From positions 1 through 7,016 of the forward strand of contig JAUXCV010000083.1 in NCBI GenBank assembly GCA_030618675.1: DNA of 7,016 nucleotides, read 5' to 3'. Each line of letters begins with the position of its first letter. Positions within the stretch are counted from its first letter, which is position 1. The notes below the pieces were generated by a model. That model was not told the origin of the DNA. It saw only the letters and a list, made by a program, of their open reading frames with translations, and did no database searches. The DNA comes from Acidimicrobiia bacterium (lineage in GTDB: Bacteria; Actinomycetota; Acidimicrobiia; Spongiisociales; UBA5794). This document shows positions 5,086 through 7,016 of this stretch, piece after piece. Position numbers and translations under genes: made by a program.

Positions 5086-6774
5086 CTACGGACTCTGTGA
5101 TCTTGAGAGGTCGTCCATCTCTAGCTGCACCGACGGGATGGTTGGGCTGCGAACGGTCTCCCGAACCGCCTCTTCGACACCGCCGTCACCGGGGAGTTTC
5201 TGCTTCGGCAGCCGGAATGCAAGAAGTGCGCCGAACAGTGCCACAAGACCGCCAACCAAGATTGCACCCTGGAAGCCGTCGACGCCGGCTTCGTTGTAGA
5301 TCGTCCCGAGTTCGTCTTGCACGTCGGCCGGCGCAGCAGAGATGTCGTTCTCGACGCTATCGGCATCAGCCGAATTGAGCCCGTTCTCAAACGCACTCTG
5401 GATGTCGGACTTCATCTCCTCCGGTACAACGGTGCTGTCGGTCACCCCGTCACCGATTGATGACATCGCGATGCTGAGGATGACGGTTCCGATGACCGCC
5501 GTGCCAAGAGCCATGCCCAGGTTCTGGGCGGTTCCCTGAAGACCCGACGCTTCGCTCGCCTCGTTGGCGTCGACGCCGCTGAGGATCAGATTTGGCAACT
5601 GGCCGGCGATCAACCCGATCGCCAATCCGCCGATGAGAAGGCCGAGGGCCATGTCGCTCGCCTGCGTTGCGTCTTCAAGGGATCCCGCAAGGATGAAGCC
5701 TCCGATGAATAGCAGCACCAATCCGGCCTGGATGATGTACTTCGGATAGATCCGCTGACCGAGTGACGGTGTGAGCGTCGACGTGAGCAGCACACCGATC
5801 GAGAGCGGCAGGAGGGTGATGCCCGTCTGGAGAGCATCAAAGCCGAGCATCGACTGAGTGAAGAGAGGAATCAGGAACAGCAGACCAGCCTGGGCGAAGG
5901 TCTGGGTGGAGAGAATCGGGAGTCCGGCGGAAGTGCTCCGATGCCGGAAGATCGAGGGGTGCAGGAGTGCCGGGCGGCCCTCCCTCTCCATCTTCCTCAC
6001 CCACCACACGAAGGTCCCGATCAGCACCGCTCCGAGTCCGACCAACGAGAGGACCAGCGGATCCTGCCAACCACGGCTTGTCGTCTGCAGAATGCCGAAG
6101 ACGAAGAGCCCCATGCCCGCCACCGACAGCCCAACTCCGACGAAGTCGAGCTTCGGTTTCGGGATAACGGCCGGTGCGTCGGTGATGAGTCCCGAAGCGA
6201 GGAGCACACCAAGAACGATGAGGGCCTCGGCACCGAACGCGATCCGCCAACTCAAATACGTCGTGACCCAGCCACCGATGAGAGGTCCGAATGCTGCACC
6301 GGCGGCAGCAACACCGAACAGGAGTCCATATGCCGACGCACGCTTGGGACCCTTGAAGTTGGCCCGCACGAGCGTGTTGATGGCCGGGACGATGAGGGCC
6401 GATCCCAGACCCTCCAGGATGGACCACCCGAACATGACGAATCCGATGGTTGGAGCGAAGGCCGTGATCGTTGTGCCGATCCCGTAGATGATCAGACCGA
6501 TCCGGAAAGCACGCTTCGACCCCCAGATGTCGCCGAGCTTCCCTCCGGTGAGCATGAACGACGCCATCGTCAGCGTGTAGAGCGTGATCGCGGCCTGAAC
6601 GGCCCCAACGGTCGTGCCCAGATCTTCAACGAGTGCCGAGATCGAAACGTTCATCAACGTGGTGTCGATGACGTAGACGAACATCGCGGCAGAGAGCACC
6701 CCGAGCACCACAGCCCCGTGGTTCGACGCTGTGTTCTTCTGGAGTTCGTCGTCCATCTCGAGGTTGTCGTTCAC
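5086..6774 (-). CDS. DHA2-family MFS drug/proton antiporter (14 transmembrane segments)
   Basis: A 562-residue inner-membrane exporter of the QacA/EmrB type, expected to extrude lipophilic or cationic compounds in exchange for protons. TM1 carries the DHA2 signature VIDTTLMNVSISAL (35-48, with Asp37 in LDxTxVN style). Motif A is GGKLGDIWGSKRAF (77-90) in the TM2-TM3 loop. Antiporter motif C is GVAAAGAAFGPLIGGW (154-169) in TM5. Hydrophobic stretches continue to about 14, and a roughly 60-residue acidic loop (438-500) precedes the last helix (503-521), a common DHA2 trait. The start is GTG at 6774 with GAGG six bases upstream; an ATG six codons later (6756) has no ribosome binding site. The stop is 57 bases before the antitoxin start. 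Its 77-base upstream gap separates it from the alcohol dehydrogenase gene on the same strand, so co-transcription is possible. No regulator gene is in view, and the substrate cannot be predicted. Confidence 0.93.
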   Translation of the reverse strand: MNDNLEMDDELQKNTASNHGAVVLGVLSAAMFVYVIDTTLMNVSISALVEDLGTTVGAVQAAITLYTLTMASFMLTGGKLGDIWGSKRAFRIGLIIYGIGTTITAFAPTIGFVMFGWSILEGLGSALIVPAINTLVRANFKGPKRASAYGLLFGVAAAGAAFGPLIGGWVTTYLSWRIAFGAEALIVLGVLLASGLITDAPAVIPKPKLDFVGVGLSVAGMGLFVFGILQTTSRGWQDPLVLSLVGLGAVLIGTFVWWVRKMEREGRPALLHPSIFRHRSTSAGLPILSTQTFAQAGLLFLIPLFTQSMLGFDALQTGITLLPLSIGVLLTSTLTPSLGQRIYPKYIIQAGLVLLFIGGFILAGSLEDATQASDMALGLLIGGLAIGLIAGQLPNLILSGVDANEASEASGLQGTAQNLGMALGTAVIGTVILSIAMSSIGDGVTDSTVVPEEMKSDIQSAFENGLNSADADSVENDISAAPADVQDELGTIYNEAGVDGFQGAILVGGLVALFGALLAFRLPKQKLPGDGGVEEAVRETVRSPTIPSVQLEMDDLSRSQSP

Positions 6775-6821
6775 AAATTGCCTCTGCTCAGCTCAGGAGC
6801 AAGGCACCCTACTTCCGTTCC

Positions 6822-6870
6822 CGTGACTCGCCTACTGCTTCTTGCCTCTCTCTACTCTCTACTCTCTACT
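6822..6870 (-). repeat. Heptanucleotide tandem array (AGTAGAG x3 plus four decaying units)
   Basis: On the minus strand from 6870 the seven-base units are AGTAGAG, AGTAGAG, AGTAGAG, AGAGGCA, AGAAGCA, GTAGGCG and AGTCACG: three perfect copies, then degenerate ones, 49 bases in all. It starts inside the last codons of the alcohol dehydrogenase gene and runs into the gap before the exporter gene. Like the array at 4448-4496 it is purine-rich on the coding strand of the gene it follows and fits AGNNG(A/C)N. CTACTTCC also occurs twice on the plus strand nearby (6809-6816 and 6866-6873). Function unknown. Confidence 0.72.
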
Positions 6871-7016
6871 TCCAGCACCGCCGCGCCCTCGACGAGACCA
6901 TCCTTGAGACGGTGGAGAGCGAGGTTGGCATCGGCGAGGGGGTAGACGTCGGGCACGGTCTGGATCGGGATCCCGGCGGCGAGGTCGAGGAACTCCCGGG
7001 CATCCTCGAGAGTGAA
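6852..7016 (-). CDS. Zinc-type alcohol dehydrogenase (MDR superfamily), C-terminal end only
   Basis: The minus-strand frame is open from the window edge (7016) to TAG at 6854-6852 and gives 54 residues; the start and catalytic domain lie outside the window. The segment DAREFLDLAAG, then PDVYPLADANLALHRLKDG and VEGAAVLEV, is the standard C-terminus of NAD(P)-dependent medium-chain dehydrogenases: a final Rossmann helix, the PL.DAN.AL..L..G segment and a last beta strand ending in a G.AVL-like phrase. The zinc ligands and nucleotide-binding loop are not visible, so the substrate and zinc dependence are assumed from this subfamily. The last five residues, VESRE, and the stop codon are encoded by the heptad array; the family-like part ends at VLEV. 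Confidence 0.82.
   Translation of the reverse strand, partial: FTLEDAREFLDLAAGIPIQTVPDVYPLADANLALHRLKDGLVEGAAVLEVESRE

Noticed and set aside
6785..6801. Inverted repeat TGCTC-7-GAGCA upstream of the exporter as a repressor operator
   Set aside because: Only five-base arms, and no regulator gene in the window; chance is likely.
5941..6945. 334-residue plus-strand open frame opposite the exporter gene
   Set aside because: Highly charged Arg/Asp/Glu/Pro-rich translation without fold motifs; it runs across the exporter start, the heptad array and the alcohol dehydrogenase end, so it is an artefact of high GC.

Overview
The window is a stretch of GC-rich, densely packed bacterial chromosome. The lack of strong Shine-Dalgarno sequences at several starts, two starts that look leaderless (a TANNNT box 6-7 bases before the start codon), and the gene content (an HSDL2-type dehydrogenase, a DHA2 efflux pump, a MazF/RHH toxin-antitoxin pair) suggest a high-GC actinobacterium, possibly an uncultivated acidimicrobial lineage. 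That placement is inference. No rRNA, marker gene or phage/IS gene is present to fix it.

Left half, plus strand (1-4440): four genes head to tail with very short gaps. They are the C-terminal ~431 residues of an M1 zinc aminopeptidase (cut by the window start), a complete NADP-type 6-phosphogluconate dehydrogenase (gnd), a DHDPS/NAL-superfamily class I aldolase whose start overlaps the gnd stop by an ATGA junction, and an HSDL2-like short-chain dehydrogenase with its own Shine-Dalgarno. gnd and the aldolase form a translationally coupled pair. The aldolase most resembles mitochondrial 4-hydroxy-2-oxoglutarate aldolase (HOGA1) and lacks the substrate-binding arginine of true DapA, so the pair may handle sugar-acid or 2-oxo-acid carbon rather than lysine synthesis.

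Right half, minus strand (4506-7016), read from the right: the last 54 residues of a zinc-type alcohol dehydrogenase (MDR family), a 562-residue 14-helix DHA2 drug exporter, and a two-gene type II toxin-antitoxin module (ribbon-helix-helix antitoxin overlapping a MazF/PemK toxin by 17 bases). The toxin-antitoxin pair has a well-formed -35/-10 promoter that places the transcription start at or next to the antitoxin ATG. Three 12-bp-phased repeats across it look like the autoregulatory operator.

The least explained structure is a pair of 7-bp-periodic purine-rich arrays, each about seven units and 49 bp, of the degenerate form AGNNG(A/C)N. One follows the dehydrogenase stop codon at 4448-4496 on the plus strand. 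The other runs across the end of the alcohol dehydrogenase at 6870-6822 on the minus strand and supplies its stop codon. Both are in coding-strand orientation at a gene 3' end, and they flank the pump plus toxin-antitoxin block in opposite orientations. There is no gene-free stretch longer than about 80 bases.
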